Assembly (NCBI RefSeq): GCF_001274785.1
Contig: NZ_LHPI01000019.1
Span: forward strand, 248,001-312,000
Length of the DNA stretch: 64,000 bases
Direction of reading: 5' to 3'
Source: Vibrio hepatarius
Lineage (GTDB): Bacteria > Pseudomonadota > Gammaproteobacteria > Enterobacterales > Vibrionaceae
Shown: positions 41,085 through 50,127 of the stretch, one piece after another
Position numbering within the stretch: position 1 is the first letter of the stretch
Layout of the letters: every line of letters starts with the position of its first letter
Program-made: the position numbers and the translations under genes
The notes under the pieces: generated by a model
The model's input: only the letters and a program-made list of their open reading frames with translations
What the model was told of the DNA's origin: nothing
The model's database searches: none

Positions 41085-41211
41085 CTTGCTACCCTTTACG
41101 TTTTGTATCTCTAAACTAGTAAATTATCGGAAACAACAATTAGAGCCATAGCTCATTTAGGGTGCACCTTCACACCTCTGAACATAAATAAGTTAGGGTC
41201 TGTGTTCTGAT

Positions 41212-41252
41212 TTGTCTGTATTGATATGTACATGCATACCCAATACAGACAA
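41212..41252. repeat. perfect 12-bp inverted repeat (41-base hairpin)
   Basis: TTGTCTGTATTG (41212-41223) and CAATACAGACAA (41241-41252) are exact complements around 17 bases that include the palindrome ATGTACAT. It lies 38 bases past the AraC stop codon on that gene's downstream side, with no T tract. It may be a transcript end structure, a protein-binding site or a remnant of an element boundary. Confidence 0.6.
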
Positions 41253-41290
41253 CACATAACCAAAGCACTAACCCAGAATGCTATTGGCAG

Positions 41291-42106
41291 TTATATACCG
41301 CGGTTCGAAAAGTAACGCGTGGGTGACTCACCGTAGACCCGACGAAACATCGCGATAAAGTTACTTGGCGTTGAATAGCCTAGAGCATAGGCGACATCTC
41401 CAATTGATTCTCCGCGTGCCATCATTTCTAACGCATGGATTAGCAGTATCTGTTGCCGCCATTCGTTAAAACTCATGTTCAACTCATTTCGAATTAACCT
41501 TCTTAACGTTCGAGATGAAATGGCTCCTATACGTGCCCAATGCTCGACAGAGTTTTTACTGTTTGGGTCAACTAAAATCGCTTGAGTTACCTTTTGTAAC
41601 CTTGGGTCTTTAGGTAATGGGAAATAAAGTGATTCGTGAGGGCTGGTGCAAATTTCATCAGAGATAACGGCAAGTACACGTGAATGCTGTGCAGATATTT
41701 CTTCTGTTTTGCTCCAAGTGGACGCCCTGTTCGATAGGACTTTCAAGACATCACTCATTTCAATCACGCAAGGTTTCGTTGGAAACTGATTACAGCTCTC
41801 GGGAGTGAATAGTAATGAGCGACCTTTGAGAGAACCACAAAAATACACACTGTGCATAGCGCTTGGAGGAATCCACCCCGCACGGTGAGGCGGTAGTATC
41901 CAGGTTCCTTCATCCGTTTTAACTTGTATCAGCCCTTCATCGATGCACAGAAGCTGGCCTCGATAATGCTTGTGCCAATTATGCGGCCGCTGATCCAAAT
42001 GACTGAAGTCACTCCGTTCATGTTGCCATTCTTTGACTATTAACGCTGCGCCATTTTCCCATTCACTGTAATCACAGTTTGTCGTGTTCTCTGCGTGTTT
42101 TAACAT
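41291..42106 (-). CDS. AraC-family transcriptional regulator
   Basis: 271 residues. The N-terminal cupin-like domain (about 30-130; HNWHKHYRGQLLCIDEGL and GWIPPSAMHSVYF) is typical of NimR-like AraC proteins; the C-terminal 100 residues hold two helix-turn-helix motifs (VEHWARIGAISSRTLRRLIR and SIGDVAYALGYSTPSNFIAMFRR, split at their turns). It diverges from the TauE/SafE permease gene across 102 bases and probably regulates it. Effector unknown. Confidence 0.87.
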   Translation of the reverse strand: MLKHAENTTNCDYSEWENGAALIVKEWQHERSDFSHLDQRPHNWHKHYRGQLLCIDEGLIQVKTDEGTWILPPHRAGWIPPSAMHSVYFCGSLKGRSLLFTPESCNQFPTKPCVIEMSDVLKVLSNRASTWSKTEEISAQHSRVLAVISDEICTSPHESLYFPLPKDPRLQKVTQAILVDPNSKNSVEHWARIGAISSRTLRRLIRNELNMSFNEWRQQILLIHALEMMARGESIGDVAYALGYSTPSNFIAMFRRVYGESPTRYFSNRGI

Positions 42107-42208
42107 TGGCCACTATTCATTATTTTCTGTCCTTTTAACGTTACCATGACAAGGTAGCTTTCGAGTAACATTTTCGCAACTAACATCTTTATCGAAGGCA
42201 GAACCAGG

Positions 42209-43015
42209 ATGAACGAACCTATCTTTATCTTTTATTACATTACAGCAGGCTTGGGGATTGGCTTTCTCGCAGGACTCGTTGGCGTTGGAGGAGGAGGAAT
42301 GGCTGTTCCTATTTTTGCGTTTCTGTTTTCAATGCAAGGAATAGCGGATACGGAAGTCGTTCACCTAGCACTAGGGACGTCGATGGCTTCGATGATCATT
42401 ACCACATTGGGTAGTATGCGCGCTCACTACAAAAGAAAGAATGTCGACTCAATCATGGTCATAAGAATGTTGAGCGGGGTTCTAGTCGGGACATTTTGCG
42501 CGACGTTCTTAGCGTCATATTTACAGGGTGTCTATCTAGCCGGATTTTTCAGCGTATTCATGTTGTATGTTGCTTATAAGATGTTTCGAAACACAGAGCA
42601 TGAGTACAACCCAAATCCACATGGAGCTATCGGTAATATAACCGTTGGGTCAGTGATTGGTTCCATTTCAGCGCTTGTCTCTATAAGCGGCGCGGGCTTA
42701 ATTATCCCTTATCTTGTTCAGCAAAATTTTGAGGTGAAACGCGCTATTGGCACATCCGCTGCGATAGGTTTCCCTATCGCACTGTCTGGAAGCCTCGGCT
42801 ACATGTTCAATGGTTGGGAGAATACCGACTGGAGCAACTTAGTTTTAGGATACATATACCTTCCTGCAATGATTAGCTTCTCCGTTAGCAGTTACTTGAC
42901 GACTAGCCTCGGCGTTCGCTGCGCTGAGTATTTTCCAAGTAAAGTACTTAAGAAGATAGTAGGCATTCTGTGTGTTCTTCTAAGCTTTAAAATGTTGCTA
43001 CAAGTATTAAATTGA
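42209..43015 (+). CDS. TauE/SafE-family membrane permease
   Basis: 268 residues with about eight membrane segments and the two glycine-rich repeats of the family (FLAGLVGVGGGGMAVP near residue 20-35 and SALVSISGAGLIIPYL near 160). Members move sulfite, sulfoacetate or other organosulfur anions, usually outwards; the substrate here is unknown. The divergent AraC regulator is the likely controller. Its stop codon lies only 2 bases from the end of the opposing ABC-2 gene. Confidence 0.85.
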   Translation: MNEPIFIFYYITAGLGIGFLAGLVGVGGGGMAVPIFAFLFSMQGIADTEVVHLALGTSMASMIITTLGSMRAHYKRKNVDSIMVIRMLSGVLVGTFCATFLASYLQGVYLAGFFSVFMLYVAYKMFRNTEHEYNPNPHGAIGNITVGSVIGSISALVSISGAGLIIPYLVQQNFEVKRAIGTSAAIGFPIALSGSLGYMFNGWENTDWSNLVLGYIYLPAMISFSVSSYLTTSLGVRCAEYFPSKVLKKIVGILCVLLSFKMLLQVLN

Positions 43016-43017
43016 GA

Positions 43018-44160
43018 CTATTTTCTAAAGTCTTTGTTTAAACTTCTTCTAAATGCGAGATAAGAAAATACGCTCCACACAGCTGCCAACACCCAAAGTT
43101 GAAGATAACCTTCGCGGATTTGTGTCCAGTCGGCGCCCATTTGATTTAATGCTAAGAAGCTTTGGATTGCTGGTGTGCTTGGGAATAGTTGTGACAGCCA
43201 GACGATAGGTGATGGGATCATCTCCACTGGCCAGATAAAACCTGCACTGAAGATAAGTGGCATAGAGCTAATCAATACCACCAAGGTGACTAACTCTCGC
43301 CTTGGTGTGACTGAGCCAAGCCAGATGCCGATCGCGCATGAGCTGATAAAAAACGGCAGCATTAACGTTAAAAGCTCACTCGCATGAGCGAGTTGGTTGA
43401 CGCCGTGCATGGTAAAACTTGCGCCGAAGTAATACATACTCAGTAGGTAGTAGATAACGATAAGAACGGCAAAACGTACCGCAAGCAATTGCGCTGGCCG
43501 TGCGCTGCGCCAGTAACCGTTACCAAGCTTTTGGCTGCCGACCATCAAACCTGCGGCCATTGCCAGCGTTTGCTGTAGAATCAACACAAATACTGCAGGA
43601 ACAACGTAATCAACGTAACCCATACGCGGGTTAAAGGTTGGTTTTAAATTGAGCTTGGTCGCCGAGTATTGCTCAGACGCTAAGGCGAGTGGTTGACCAT
43701 CTAGCACTAACTTACTCACGGTTGTTTGCGCCGCCAAAGTTCCGCCGGCTTTCGCCAAACCTTCGACGATTGTGCCGTAAACCAAAAAGTAAGAAGCATC
43801 ACCGGCATAAGCGAGAGTAGGGCTTTTGCCCAACAAAATGTCTTTATAGAAGTGTTCAGGAATAACCAAAATACCGCTGATTTCACCGCTTAAGAATGCA
43901 TTACGTGCTTGTTCTATAGTGTGGTCGCGTCTGACTACTTTTACTTGTGGCGTCGCATCCACCATTCGTTCGAGCTTGAAACTGGTCTGGCTCATATCCA
44001 GATTCACTACGCTGATCAGCTGCTCTCTTGGCGTTTGATTGGTGTAGGGTAACGGATACAAAAACGAGTAAAACACGACGCCACCAAACACCGTGAGCAC
44101 TACAACAGGGTTAGTCAGTAGCGCTTTAAGTTCTGCTTTGAGGAGTTTGAAAACACTCAT
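43018..44160 (-). CDS. ABC-2 type permease, YhhJ-like (second)
   Basis: 380 residues. One membrane helix near 18-35, a large periplasmic domain (about 40-180), then five helices with the ABC2 membrane_3 pattern. This is the last gene of a TolC-HlyD-permease-permease operon and overlaps the preceding permease by 4 bases (ATGA). It resembles E. coli YhhJ, part of an exporter whose ATPase is RbbA; here no ATPase is encoded in the operon. Confidence 0.82.
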   Translation of the reverse strand: MSVFKLLKAELKALLTNPVVVLTVFGGVVFYSFLYPLPYTNQTPREQLISVVNLDMSQTSFKLERMVDATPQVKVVRRDHTIEQARNAFLSGEISGILVIPEHFYKDILLGKSPTLAYAGDASYFLVYGTIVEGLAKAGGTLAAQTTVSKLVLDGQPLALASEQYSATKLNLKPTFNPRMGYVDYVVPAVFVLILQQTLAMAAGLMVGSQKLGNGYWRSARPAQLLAVRFAVLIVIYYLLSMYYFGASFTMHGVNQLAHASELLTLMLPFFISSCAIGIWLGSVTPRRELVTLVVLISSMPLIFSAGFIWPVEMIPSPIVWLSQLFPSTPAIQSFLALNQMGADWTQIREGYLQLWVLAAVWSVFSYLAFRRSLNKDFRK

Positions 44161-45317
44161 ACCGACTCCTTAGTTGCAGCGGCGTTGTCGTTCTTGAGGT
44201 GTTTGCGAATCAGCAAGATACAGAGTAACAATGGCAATAAGTAGCCAAACATTGGCAACAAGTGAGTAAGCGATTGATGCCAGCTAAGCCCATAACTGAC
44301 TTGGCTTACTTGTACCTCAATGTAGTGGCTAACAGGCAGTAAGCTGCGCCACCACTGAGCAAGGCTGTTCATGTCGGTGACTGGGAACGTGATGCCCATA
44401 AAAGCAAAGCTTGGCGCGGTAAAAGCGCCAGCAAAACTCATTGCGCGCGCTGGGTCTAGCGTGAGTAAAAAGAACAGACTGCCCATAATCACGCAGGCGA
44501 GAATCGTGACCCATTGAGCGCAAAGGATCACCGCGAAGCTACCGTTCATCGGCCATTTGAAACCCAAATAGAACCAAAGTAAAAAAGCGAAACCTTGTAG
44601 AGCGAATACCGGGGTATAAGGCAAAAGGGTGTAAAGCACTGATGAGATAGGTCTAGAGCCAAGCCAATGGTTTAAGCCTTTGTCTCTGTGGTTGGCGGCT
44701 AATATCAGAATCGTACTCACCACCACAATGATCTGCCAAAGCGCAGGAATAATCGCAGAGAGTAAAAACTGCGCATAGTTGGAGTTTTTATTAAACAGCG
44801 GCGTAATTTGCGTTCTGACGGGCACGGCTTGTCCTATCGCAGATAGCCATGTCGCGTCGCCTTTTACCAAATGTCCAATGGTGCTTAGCTGGGCGTTAAA
44901 CGTTGCCTGTGCTTGGGTAAACGCAGAACTGAGCAACTTGCCAACCAAGATCATCTGGCTGTTGTAATAAACGCTAACTTGCGGCGTAAACTGCTTGTAG
45001 ATGTCTTGGTCAAACTGAGTTGGGATAACCGCGTACGCGTAAATATCACCTCGGACCAACGCCTCTTTTGCTTGCGATACATCGGAATATTGCGCGTGTA
45101 CCTGCATGGTGGAAGTGGCATCGTAGTAGCGAATCAACTGCTGCGAGAGCGTTCCCGGTGTTAAGTTCACCACACCTATGGGCAAATCGCGGGCGATTCC
45201 ATGTGAGAATACCGCCCAAATCATCACCGCCAAGGTGACCGGAATCCAAGTTAAACTAGACAACAGCCATTTATCGCGGTGAATGATTGCTAATTGTGAG
45301 GTAATAAGTTCACGCAT
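44157..45317 (-). CDS. ABC-2 type permease (first)
   Basis: 386 residues with the same architecture as its neighbour: an N-terminal helix (15-38), a periplasmic domain (40-180) and a membrane half with SAIIPALWQIIVVVST and ITFPVTDMNSLAQWW segments. The two permeases together probably form the heterodimeric membrane core of an exporter. Starts 11 bases after the HlyD gene and runs into the next permease by an ATGA overlap. Confidence 0.82.
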   Translation of the reverse strand: MRELITSQLAIIHRDKWLLSSLTWIPVTLAVMIWAVFSHGIARDLPIGVVNLTPGTLSQQLIRYYDATSTMQVHAQYSDVSQAKEALVRGDIYAYAVIPTQFDQDIYKQFTPQVSVYYNSQMILVGKLLSSAFTQAQATFNAQLSTIGHLVKGDATWLSAIGQAVPVRTQITPLFNKNSNYAQFLLSAIIPALWQIIVVVSTILILAANHRDKGLNHWLGSRPISSVLYTLLPYTPVFALQGFAFLLWFYLGFKWPMNGSFAVILCAQWVTILACVIMGSLFFLLTLDPARAMSFAGAFTAPSFAFMGITFPVTDMNSLAQWWRSLLPVSHYIEVQVSQVSYGLSWHQSLTHLLPMFGYLLPLLLCILLIRKHLKNDNAAATKESV

Positions 45318-45328
45318 TACACAGCCAA

Positions 45329-46306
45329 CTAGTTGAGTTCAACGGCTAAGCTCATACCCATTCTCAAACCCTCGACAGGTTGAGTAGGGCGGGCTTCCAC
45401 TTCAAAGGTGCGTAGGTCAAACCCCTGTGATGCGTCGGTAGAACGCCAAGTGGCAAAATCACCCATTACCGCGACGTGCGTTACTTTGAATGTCACGTTT
45501 TTATCGAGTGCAGGCAAATAAGCGTCAAACGTCGAATCTTTGTTGAAGTGTTTTAGGTAGTCTTCACGCACGTTCAGTACTGCCCAAGAGTCTTGGGTAT
45601 CAATCACAGTGACAACGGGGAAGCCTTGTGGCGCTAACTCGCCGCTTCGTAGCAAGACCTGTGAGACTTCACCGTTGAACCAACTCTTGATTGAGGTATC
45701 TTTCGCGTAGGCTTCAACTTCCGCTACTGCGCCAGCAGCCATGCGGGCTTTTTCTGCTGCCGCGACTTTGGTCTCGTTACGCGCACCTTCTTTGGCCATT
45801 TCATACATCTGTTGCGCCGCGCTTTCAGTGTACTTTGCGGCGTCCCACTGGGTTTTCGCTTCGTCACGTTTTTGTTCTGCAATCACGCCATCTTTGTACA
45901 GGTTGTTTACGCGAAGGTAGGTTTTCTCCATCAGTGCCGCCGCGGCTTTCGCTTTTAACCATTGGTCTTTCGCGGCTTGAACTTGTTGAGTTCGTGCGCC
46001 TTTCTCGGCTTCTAATGCCAAGGCTCCCGCCGCCTTTTCGCCCGCTTTTGCTTGTTCCAACTTGGCTTCAATCTCTGGGCTGTGCAGGGTGAAAATCAAT
46101 TGGCCTTCTTCAATTACATCCCCTTTACGCACCAATACCTGATCGATTCTACCCGGAACTTTGGAAGAGATGCTGTACTGCTGAGATTCAATTTGCCCTT
46201 GTAGTCGAACCGGTTTTGGCTGATATGCTTGATAGAAGCTGTATCCGACCCAAGATGCCAGAGCTAACGCGGCTGCAGTAAGTACGAGTGGTTTAGCGGT
46301 TTTCAT
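45329..46306 (-). CDS. HlyD-family periplasmic adaptor (membrane fusion protein)
   Basis: 325 residues. An N-terminal membrane anchor (residues 9-27) is followed by a lipoyl-like segment (SISSKVPGRIDQVLVRKGDVIEEGQ, split across two strands, near 45-70), a long alpha hairpin rich in Ala/Lys/Glu (75-195) and a beta-barrel domain (SGELAPQGFPVVTVID). It links the inner-membrane permeases to the TolC-type channel encoded just upstream (9-base gap). Resembles E. coli YhiI. Cargo unknown. Confidence 0.87.
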   Translation of the reverse strand: MKTAKPLVLTAAALALASWVGYSFYQAYQPKPVRLQGQIESQQYSISSKVPGRIDQVLVRKGDVIEEGQLIFTLHSPEIEAKLEQAKAGEKAAGALALEAEKGARTQQVQAAKDQWLKAKAAAALMEKTYLRVNNLYKDGVIAEQKRDEAKTQWDAAKYTESAAQQMYEMAKEGARNETKVAAAEKARMAAGAVAEVEAYAKDTSIKSWFNGEVSQVLLRSGELAPQGFPVVTVIDTQDSWAVLNVREDYLKHFNKDSTFDAYLPALDKNVTFKVTHVAVMGDFATWRSTDASQGFDLRTFEVEARPTQPVEGLRMGMSLAVELN

Positions 46307-46315
46307 CTTAGATCC

Positions 46316-47728
46316 TTATTTGCTCGAAATCGTGATTGCGTTGTGTTGATACTGGCTAAAGGCGTCCATTTCGCTGGAAAGCGCCAGCAATTTGGATAAA
46401 GAAATTAAGTAGTTAAAGCTCGCCGCTGCTTTTTGTGTTTGAACACGCGCGACGTACAATTGGGCGTCAACAACGTCCGTTGAAGTCGATAGCCCCTGAG
46501 AAAAGGCTTTTTGGCGCAACTTGAGGTTTTCTTCTGCGAGCAAAATCGAAGACTCAAGCCCCTGAACTTCTTCTTGTGCTTGTTGAGCTTCTAGGTAGTT
46601 TTTTTGCACCAGTACACTTAGATCTTGCTTAGCTTGCGCTTTTAAGTACTTCACTTGCGAGACCGCGCTGTGTGCCGCGCGTACTTGATCGGTTCGACCG
46701 CTCGACTCAATAAGCGGAATATTCACGCCAACGCCAACTAACCAGTCTGGTTTCATCTGGCTGGCAAGTGAGTCATCTTCGTAAAGGCTATAATCACCGT
46801 AAAGGTACACTTCTGGATAGTATTTGCCTTTCTCCGCTTTGATAAGGCTGGTGGCTTGCTGCTCTTTGGCGTCCAACAAGTCTAGGCCCGGATAAGTATC
46901 GAGCGTTCGTTGAGTAAACACGTCTAAAGGTGGTAAAGACGTGTTGATAAACAAAGAATCCGCTGGCTCAACTGTTGAGCTTTGGTTGAGGATCTGAGTC
47001 AGCGCTGCAGTGGCGATCTCCAAACTTTTCTCTGCTTTTTTGCGTTCGATGATCGCTTGATCAAGAGCCGAATCGGCTTGCAGGCGTTCTACGCGAGCGA
47101 TTTGTCCTTGTTGCTCTAACTTGACGGCATCATCGCGGTGTTTGGTGAGTCCTTGCTCGACCAATTTACGGGTTTGAACCACTTCTTGGGCAAGCAGGAC
47201 GGAAAAGTAGTATTTACTAAGATCTTCAAAGCGCGCTTGTGTTTCCATCGCCAGCTCGCTTTGCGCTTGGGCCTTTTTGCCTTCAGCGGCAGACTGCGCG
47301 GCATTGATTCGACCACCAGTAAACAGAGGCCAGATAGCGCGAATGGATGAGCTGAAAATGTCGCGTTCAGTGATGGTTGAAGTCGTCGCGGCTGCGCCAG
47401 CCAACAGTTGTGAAATCCCCGGAATTGGCACAGCACTTAAATCAGGAAGAGTGCCGCCCGTACTATCAAAAAGCTGTTTGCCAGAGACAGTAATGTCTTC
47501 ATCTAGGCGAGTGTAGTTTGCGCCGATAGTAATCGATGGAAGATTGAGATTGTCGGTGGCGTTTTGCAAGTGCTGATAACGCTCGACATTGGAACGCTGC
47601 GCGGCGAGTGAGTTGTTTTCTTGCTGCAAAACTTGCCAAGCTTGTTCGAAACTTATCGCCGCTCCTTGGGTTAGCGGGGCGTACATTCCTAAGCAACCGA
47701 TCAGCAAAGCAATAGGGCGCATCGACAT
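46316..47728 (-). CDS. TolC-family outer membrane channel protein
   Basis: 470 residues with a signal peptide (cleavage near GAA-ISF, residue 24) and two outer-membrane efflux protein repeats of long coiled helices (FEQAWQVLQQENNSLAAQR at the start and QDLSVLVQKNYLEAQQAQEEV in the second half, each broken by turns). It supplies the outer membrane exit for the HlyD/ABC-2 exporter genes that follow. First gene of the four-gene operon. No regulator gene is adjacent. Confidence 0.88.
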   Translation of the reverse strand: MSMRPIALLIGCLGMYAPLTQGAAISFEQAWQVLQQENNSLAAQRSNVERYQHLQNATDNLNLPSITIGANYTRLDEDITVSGKQLFDSTGGTLPDLSAVPIPGISQLLAGAAATTSTITERDIFSSSIRAIWPLFTGGRINAAQSAAEGKKAQAQSELAMETQARFEDLSKYYFSVLLAQEVVQTRKLVEQGLTKHRDDAVKLEQQGQIARVERLQADSALDQAIIERKKAEKSLEIATAALTQILNQSSTVEPADSLFINTSLPPLDVFTQRTLDTYPGLDLLDAKEQQATSLIKAEKGKYYPEVYLYGDYSLYEDDSLASQMKPDWLVGVGVNIPLIESSGRTDQVRAAHSAVSQVKYLKAQAKQDLSVLVQKNYLEAQQAQEEVQGLESSILLAEENLKLRQKAFSQGLSTSTDVVDAQLYVARVQTQKAAASFNYLISLSKLLALSSEMDAFSQYQHNAITISSK

Positions 47729-47808
47729 GAGGATGTTCTCTAACTGTTAAAAATTAGAGTATATGCTCTATGGGTGAGACGGGCAATAATGCGATGGTAT
47801 AACAAGCA

Positions 47809-47836
47809 ATAAAAAAGGGAGCAAATGCTCCCTTTT
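47809..47836 (-). terminator. terminator of the tct operon
   Basis: On the minus strand AAAAGGGAGCA pairs with TGCTCCCTTTT around TT, followed by more T; it lies 20 bases beyond the tctA stop codon and shields the exporter operon downstream. Confidence 0.85.
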
Positions 47837-47853
47837 GGTCGTAATAGCAGAAC

Positions 47854-49380
47854 TTATTGTTCCACTTTCGCCGGGGTAGGTTTTAGCTTTTGGAACAGCT
47901 TGACCAAAATTGGACTTGCCAGAACCAGAACCGCCAGTACTGTGAATACCAGTGTGATTGGACGTTCCCACAGGAAGCTCAGTTCGCCATCGCTGATCAT
48001 CAGTGCGCGGCGCAGGTTTTCTTCCATCAAGCCACCTAAGATAAAGCCAAGTAGCAAAGGAGCAAGTGGGAAGTTAGCCAGTCTGAGCGCAATCGCCGCC
48101 ATCGCAATCAACAGCATGATAAATACGTCCATGGTGTTGAAGGAAACCAAGTACACACCCGTGATTGAGAAGAACAGAATCATCGGTAGAAGTACGGTTC
48201 TTGGCACTGCCAATAAGCGCGAAATGTACGGAATCAATGGCAGGTTAAGGATCACCAGTACAATGTTACCGAAGTACATTGAGATGATGACTGACCAGAA
48301 GACATCTGGGTGCTCAACAAACAAACGTGGGCCTGGCTGAATACCGTAAGCGATCAATGCACCAAGCATGATTGCTGTCGTACCTGAACCCGGAATACCA
48401 AGTGTCAGTAGCGGTACAAATGAACCACTTGACGCGGCGTTGTTTGCTGATTCAGGTGCAACCAGACCACGGATGCTGCCTTTACCAAATTCTTCTTTTT
48501 TATCTTTTGGTGCAAGGTTTCGTTCCATACCGTAGCTTAAGAAGGCAGCAATCGTTGCGCCCGCGCCCGGTAGAACACCAGTGAAGAAACCAAGGATCGA
48601 AGAGCGAATCGAGACTGGCGCGACTTCTTTGATCTCTTCTTTGGTTACCTTCATGCTGCCAATGTTGCTCATCTTGCTTTGCTCTTCTGAGCTGGTGTCT
48701 TTCTCTGGTTTTAGAATACCCATTAAGGTTTCACCCAGAGCAAACGTTGCCATCGCAAGTAGCAAGAAGCTAAAGCCATCCATCAAATCAGTTAGGCCAA
48801 AGGTGAAGCGTTCAACACCGACGCCTTTATCGATACCCACCGTTGATAGCATCAAACCAAGAATGGTCATCATCCAAGCTTTGATTACTTGGCCTGGGCC
48901 CGCGAAAGCCGCGACGGCAGAAAGACCAAGCAACATCAGCGCGAAGTAGTCTGAAGACTGGAAGCTCAGCGATACGCTTGCCAATGCAGGCGCTGCAACC
49001 AGCAGCATGATTGCTGATAGCGTACCACCAGTAAACGATGAGTAAGCCGCAAGCGCGAGCGCTTTACCTGCTTGGCCTTTTTGCGCCATTGGGTAGCCGT
49101 CAAACGCGGTCACTACTGTTGAAGAACAGCCCGGAGCGTTAATTAGGATTGACGATGTAGAGCCGCCAAATACTGCGCCGTAGTAAACACCCGCCATTAG
49201 GATCAGACCAGAAGAAGGGTCTAACCCGTAAGTGATTGGGATCATCAGTGCGATCGCTGAAATAGGGCCAAGACCCGGAAGCATACCGATGAAGGTACCC
49301 ACGAAACAACCAACGATCACCATCATGATGTTCATTGGCATTACTGCGGTCGAAAGACCTTGTAAGATTCCATCTAACAT
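47854..49380 (-). CDS. tctA: tripartite tricarboxylate transporter, large permease subunit
   Basis: 508 residues with about twelve membrane segments; the TctA family motif GLLPGLGP appears as GMLPGLGPISAIAL near residue 33, and a second glycine-rich copy as GVLPGAGATIAAFL near 262. It forms the main translocation channel of a binding-protein-dependent secondary transporter for citrate-like acids. Last gene of tctCBA, 18 bases after tctB. The nearby methylcitrate operon makes a tricarboxylate or propionate-related substrate plausible, but this is inference. Confidence 0.9.
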   Translation of the reverse strand: MLDGILQGLSTAVMPMNIMMVIVGCFVGTFIGMLPGLGPISAIALMIPITYGLDPSSGLILMAGVYYGAVFGGSTSSILINAPGCSSTVVTAFDGYPMAQKGQAGKALALAAYSSFTGGTLSAIMLLVAAPALASVSLSFQSSDYFALMLLGLSAVAAFAGPGQVIKAWMMTILGLMLSTVGIDKGVGVERFTFGLTDLMDGFSFLLLAMATFALGETLMGILKPEKDTSSEEQSKMSNIGSMKVTKEEIKEVAPVSIRSSILGFFTGVLPGAGATIAAFLSYGMERNLAPKDKKEEFGKGSIRGLVAPESANNAASSGSFVPLLTLGIPGSGTTAIMLGALIAYGIQPGPRLFVEHPDVFWSVIISMYFGNIVLVILNLPLIPYISRLLAVPRTVLLPMILFFSITGVYLVSFNTMDVFIMLLIAMAAIALRLANFPLAPLLLGFILGGLMEENLRRALMISDGELSFLWERPITLVFTVLAVLVLASPILVKLFQKLKPTPAKVEQ

Positions 49381-49398
49381 TTTGTTTTCCCTATCTTA

Positions 49399-49917
49399 TT
49401 ACGACCACATAGTGAAAATAACGCCCGGTTCAAGATAGATATCCAGTACCTGAGTCAGTAACAGGTAGAAACCAAGGACGAATGGGAATGAAGCGCCGAA
49501 CAAAATGCCTTTGCGTCTTTCGCCAAGTAAGTAAAAGCCTGCAAGCAAAAAGAAGCCAGTCGCCAGGACGAAGCCAAGGTAAGTTAAACCGACACCGTAC
49601 AGCGCCATCAGTACTAAGAAGCTAATCAGCAGTTTCCAATCAAATTCAACGACTGCGCCGCTTTTCTTGTCTGGTTGACCCATGACTAGCAACAGCAACG
49701 AAAGTCCAATACCCGCGAAAGTGAGTAGCATTGGTAGAGTGCGAGCGGTAAACGGTTCGTACTCATCACCAGGAAAAAGGGGGATCAGCGTGGTTTGGTA
49801 GCCGTAGCACAGGCACACGATCAGGAATATCATCGCGCCCACACGATCACGGCAAAGGAGATTTTCTTTAGTGAAGAAATTTCCTTGGTTGAAAGAGTTC
49901 GTTGGCAAGTCCGACAT
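49399..49917 (-). CDS. tctB: tripartite tricarboxylate transporter, small permease subunit
   Basis: 172 residues from the ATG at 49917, preferred because GGAG lies 7 bases upstream; an ATG at 49929 is also in frame. Four hydrophobic segments in the C-terminal two thirds (about 27-170) fit TctB, the small membrane subunit that pairs with TctA. The 200 bases between it and tctC are strongly structured. Confidence 0.85.
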   Translation of the reverse strand: MSDLPTNSFNQGNFFTKENLLCRDRVGAMIFLIVCLCYGYQTTLIPLFPGDEYEPFTARTLPMLLTFAGIGLSLLLLVMGQPDKKSGAVVEFDWKLLISFLVLMALYGVGLTYLGFVLATGFFLLAGFYLLGERRKGILFGASFPFVLGFYLLLTQVLDIYLEPGVIFTMWS

Positions 49918-49950
49918 ATCCAACTCCATTTGCTAATAAGGGAAGAAAAG

Positions 49951-50116
49951 GCCGCGTGCGAGGATTAATGAGCATGTTTCATTAATAAGGTCTGCCGATT
50001 TGCTGCTAGTCAAATAGGTGGACGTGTTTATATAAAGCCATAAACAAGGAGATTGTGTTTATCTCGTACGCGGCGAAAAGGTCAGGGCAGGCATTAGTCA
50101 ATACCAAGACTGCCCT
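49951..50116. other. structured tctC-tctB intergenic region
   Basis: Three inverted repeats are nested or adjacent: GCCGCGTGCGAG (49951-49962) with CTCGTACGCGGC (50063-50074, one G-T mismatch); ATTAATGA/TCATTAAT (49964-49971, 49979-49986); and AGGGCAG/CTGCCCT (50084-50090, 50110-50116). They could slow RNA decay or partly stop transcription so that the binding protein is made in excess over the permease. Confidence 0.6.
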
Positions 50117-50127
50117 TGTTTACTGAG

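Noticed and set aside
37544..41252. A complete integrative element covering trpS2 and the XRE-ImmA pair
   Set aside because: No integrase, transposase, tRNA target or flanking direct repeats could be found.
43015..43018. Possible gene truncation where the TauE gene and the opposing permease nearly touch
   Set aside because: Both proteins have family-typical lengths and C-termini, so this is simply tight convergent packing.
47825..48340. 171-codon ORF antisense to tctA
   Set aside because: tctA is a full-length, well-conserved permease; the opposite frame is Ser/Ile-rich without motifs.
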